A stretch of 18,398 nt of DNA. Origin: Trichomonas tenax (lineage: Eukaryota > Parabasalia > Trichomonadida > Trichomonadidae). Shown here piece by piece: positions 16,741 to 18,398 of this stretch. The stretch is taken from assembly GCA_023091735.1 (NCBI GenBank), contig JALKBU010001014.1, forward strand, positions 1 to 18,398. The letters run 5' to 3'. Within the stretch, counting starts at the first letter, position 1; each line of letters begins with the position of its first letter. The notes below the pieces were generated by a model. That model saw only the letters and a program-made list of their open reading frames with translations, was not told the DNA's origin and did no database searches. The translations under genes and the position numbers were made by a program.

Positions 16741-17718
16741 ATGTTTCTTTTCGCATCATTCTCGAGCTGCTGGTGGGGTCACACACACAGCATCATTGCG
16801 CAGAACGCCGGAAAGTTCCTTTCATCGAAACAAATCGCACGTTACGAGCAATTAGTATCACGAGGTTTCAATAAAACCGATTTACTCAAAGTATCGACAT
16901 GGCCGGATGATCTCATAGCGTTCAAAATGCCAGCGATGGCCGAATGGCACTACTCGGATGTTCCTTTTATTCCATTCGACAATTATTCCTATCCGTACCC
17001 GAAACCGACATATAACGTCACTTCTTACATAAGGGATGCATGGAGTACCCTCACCGACAAGACTACGACTGATATTTGGGCGTGGACCTTCCATATTCGA
17101 AATTTGATTCATTTCGTTGGCGACATTCACACGCCACACCACAACGTCGGCAGATACACTAACGAGCTTCCGGACGGCGACATGGGAGGCAACCTATACC
17201 CGATTGTGTGTGAGTGGGGCTCTGCTTGCAAGAACATTCACTTCTTCTGGGATTCAGCAATAATGAGCTTCCCAATTTACTACTTCTTCTATCCTGTGTA
17301 CCAGAGTGACCTGATAAAGAACGCCACACTCATAGAGAAGGAATTCCCCGCTTCTGTGTTCGATGACTTGACATCTGTCGATGTCGATCTGTGGTCGAAT
17401 GAGTCATATAAGATTGCTGTGGAATTGGGATACAGCACGCCAGCTAATCAGAAGCCATCTCAGGAATACATGACAACGGCGAGAAAGGCAGCTCACCGCA
17501 GAATTGCAATGGCTGGATATCGCTTAGGTCACATGCTGAAGTACCTCATTGAGAGCGGAAATATGCCTGAACTTCCAGGTGAAAGAGTCGGACTCCTTGA
17601 GATATTCATGTGGATTCTCAATGGCATTTGTTCTGTCGGAATTATTGTCTTTATCGTCCTCATCATCAGGCACAAAGCAAGGCCCGATACTGTTAGTTTG
17701 ATCTCACAAGGCTTATAA
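16741..17718 (+). CDS. S1/P1-type nuclease with C-terminal membrane anchor
   Basis: A 325-residue zinc-dependent nuclease (single-strand nuclease/3'-nucleotidase family) acting outside the cytosol. All expected zinc ligands can be placed: Trp11 or 12 at the mature N-terminus (WWGHTHSIIAQ), H14, D56 (WPDD), H70 (EWHY), H124, D128 and H134 (HFVGDIHTPHHN), and H167 and D171 (HFFWD), with DMGGN at 147-151. Residues 1-10 form a short signal peptide that cleavage must remove so that Trp leads. A hydrophobic segment at about 286-309 followed by RHKAR makes it type I membrane-anchored with a 15-residue tail, unlike fungal S1/P1. There are several N-glycosylation sites (NYS, NVT, NAT, NES). The frame stays open upstream to 16672 with a GTG at 16699 but no ATG. 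Likely used to salvage nucleotides from host nucleic acids. Confidence 0.92.
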   Translation: MFLFASFSSCWWGHTHSIIAQNAGKFLSSKQIARYEQLVSRGFNKTDLLKVSTWPDDLIAFKMPAMAEWHYSDVPFIPFDNYSYPYPKPTYNVTSYIRDAWSTLTDKTTTDIWAWTFHIRNLIHFVGDIHTPHHNVGRYTNELPDGDMGGNLYPIVCEWGSACKNIHFFWDSAIMSFPIYYFFYPVYQSDLIKNATLIEKEFPASVFDDLTSVDVDLWSNESYKIAVELGYSTPANQKPSQEYMTTARKAAHRRIAMAGYRLGHMLKYLIESGNMPELPGERVGLLEIFMWILNGICSVGIIVFIVLIIRHKARPDTVSLISQGL

Positions 17719-18248
17719 TGTTATACTGTTCTTTTTTCAAGGTATATTGATTTTCAAAACCTTTATTCTTCAACAAAATTGATTTCAAATACACATTCTT
17801 TTACTCAAAGTCACATCATGATGATGACTTTTTTTGGGTTTGTGAATAAATCAATCTCTCATTTGAAATATTGTCTTTTTTATTGTGTTTATTATCTATT
17901 AATCGATTGAGTTAATCTATTGACCCTGTTAATTTCAAGAATGCTTATTTATTGTCATTCGATGTGAAGAAGTTGCTATATTCAAACAGATCGATATGAT
18001 ATTCTGCCATGAGAATTGGACAAAGAATGGCCATTGATCGCCATCGGTTGCGGAGCAATTCGCTTAATTGAAGAAAATAAGTTGCCATGTAAAATGTCAG
18101 ATGTCAAAAGATGATATACCACCGGGACTGGGACAAAATAGAACAACGTGCTTTTCTGACATGTAAAGTCAGGATGTCAAAATAAAGGAAAGTGACGTGT
18201 TTGGGCGGGAAAAATGGAAAAGTGTCAATAGGTTGAAATGGATTGAAC
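17719..18248. other. 3' flank of the nuclease gene and intergenic DNA
   Basis: A hairpin with AAAGTCA/TGACTTT arms and a T-run sits at 17807-17831, about 90 nt after the nuclease stop. From about 18000 the sequence becomes GC-richer and contains repeated ATGTCA/TGACAT words (for example near 18096-18107 and 18157-18179). I see no supported gene; the 64-codon minus-strand frame here has no recognisable content. Confidence 0.45.
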
Positions 18249-18398
18249 TCAATGTTGGAAGCCAAAGAAGCCTTCATTATGAGTAGTTGTGGCCTCATAG
18301 TGAAGGATGACCTGGTGATCTAGCAGAGATGCATCCAGATGCCTATTCAACAGAAACATGATTCGATGCATGGCGAGGTCTGCCTGAGACTTCCAAAG
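18249..18398 (-). CDS. Possible 3' end of an unidentified gene, cut by window edge
   Basis: On the minus strand the frame starting at the right edge is open for 49 codons and ends in TGA at 18249-18251. The translation is protein-like (ADLAMHRIMFLLNRHLD, then HQVILHYEATTTHNEGFFGF) and the DNA is GC-richer than the intergenic sequence. Without the upstream part I cannot identify it. At this base composition a chance frame of 49 codons is also possible. Confidence 0.3.
   Translation of the reverse strand, partial: LWKSQADLAMHRIMFLLNRHLDASLLDHQVILHYEATTTHNEGFFGFQH

Noticed and set aside
595..18260. Left and right window ends as terminal repeats of one giant (Maverick-like) element
   Set aside because: Similarity between the ends is limited to short words such as CATGTCAGAA and GTCACTTT, and the interior consists of ordinary cellular genes.
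1..18398. CRISPR array, prokaryotic operon or defence island
   Set aside because: No regularly spaced repeats are present, and gene content and promoter motifs are those of a eukaryote.

Overview
The window looks like chromosomal DNA of a parabasalid (trichomonad) protist, most likely Tritrichomonas or a close relative. It is AT-rich, the genes are intronless as far as I can see, and they are eukaryotic (cytosolic 80S ribosomal proteins uS11 and uL22, an AP-3 mu adaptin). Several genes have a TCA(Py)(T/A) initiator-like motif within about 6-30 nt of the ATG, as described for Trichomonas. There is also a hydrogenosome-type mitochondrial carrier, a divergent PPP phosphatase and a membrane-anchored S1/P1 nuclease, families that are expanded or typical in trichomonads. 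The genus assignment is inference.

Layout. 1-2160 has no convincing gene: it holds a 50-nt pyrimidine run, a GC-richer island and degenerate GTGTCC-containing repeats. 2161-5094 carries three minus-strand genes: ribosomal protein uS11, AP-3 mu, and a 91-residue two-span membrane protein. 5473-5747 is a non-coding element with long, about 90% identical inverted arms (MITE-like). 6254-7552 (+) is an armadillo-like helical repeat protein. 7970-8464 (-) is ribosomal protein uL22, followed by about 1.4 kb of gene-free AT-rich DNA. 9864-10778 (+) is a mitochondrial/hydrogenosomal carrier, convergent with 11001-12986 (-), an SDS22-like leucine-rich repeat protein with a long disordered tail. 13409-13732 (-) is a small coiled-coil protein; a perfect 19-bp inverted repeat and a decayed protein-coding stretch (pseudogene, minus) follow. 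15349-16308 (+) is a PPP phosphatase with a myristoylation-type N-terminus, and 16741-17718 (+) a secretory S1/P1 nuclease with a C-terminal membrane anchor. The right edge may contain the 3' end of another minus-strand gene.

The genes are independent housekeeping and cell-biology genes, not an operon or defence island, and I see no multi-gene novel system. The most interesting signals are non-coding: (i) the two ribosomal protein genes, 5.8 kb apart, share an identical 18-nt element with a GGTCGACC palindrome 3-4 nt before the ATG, in place of the initiator seen at other genes; and (ii) the 275-bp fold-back element.
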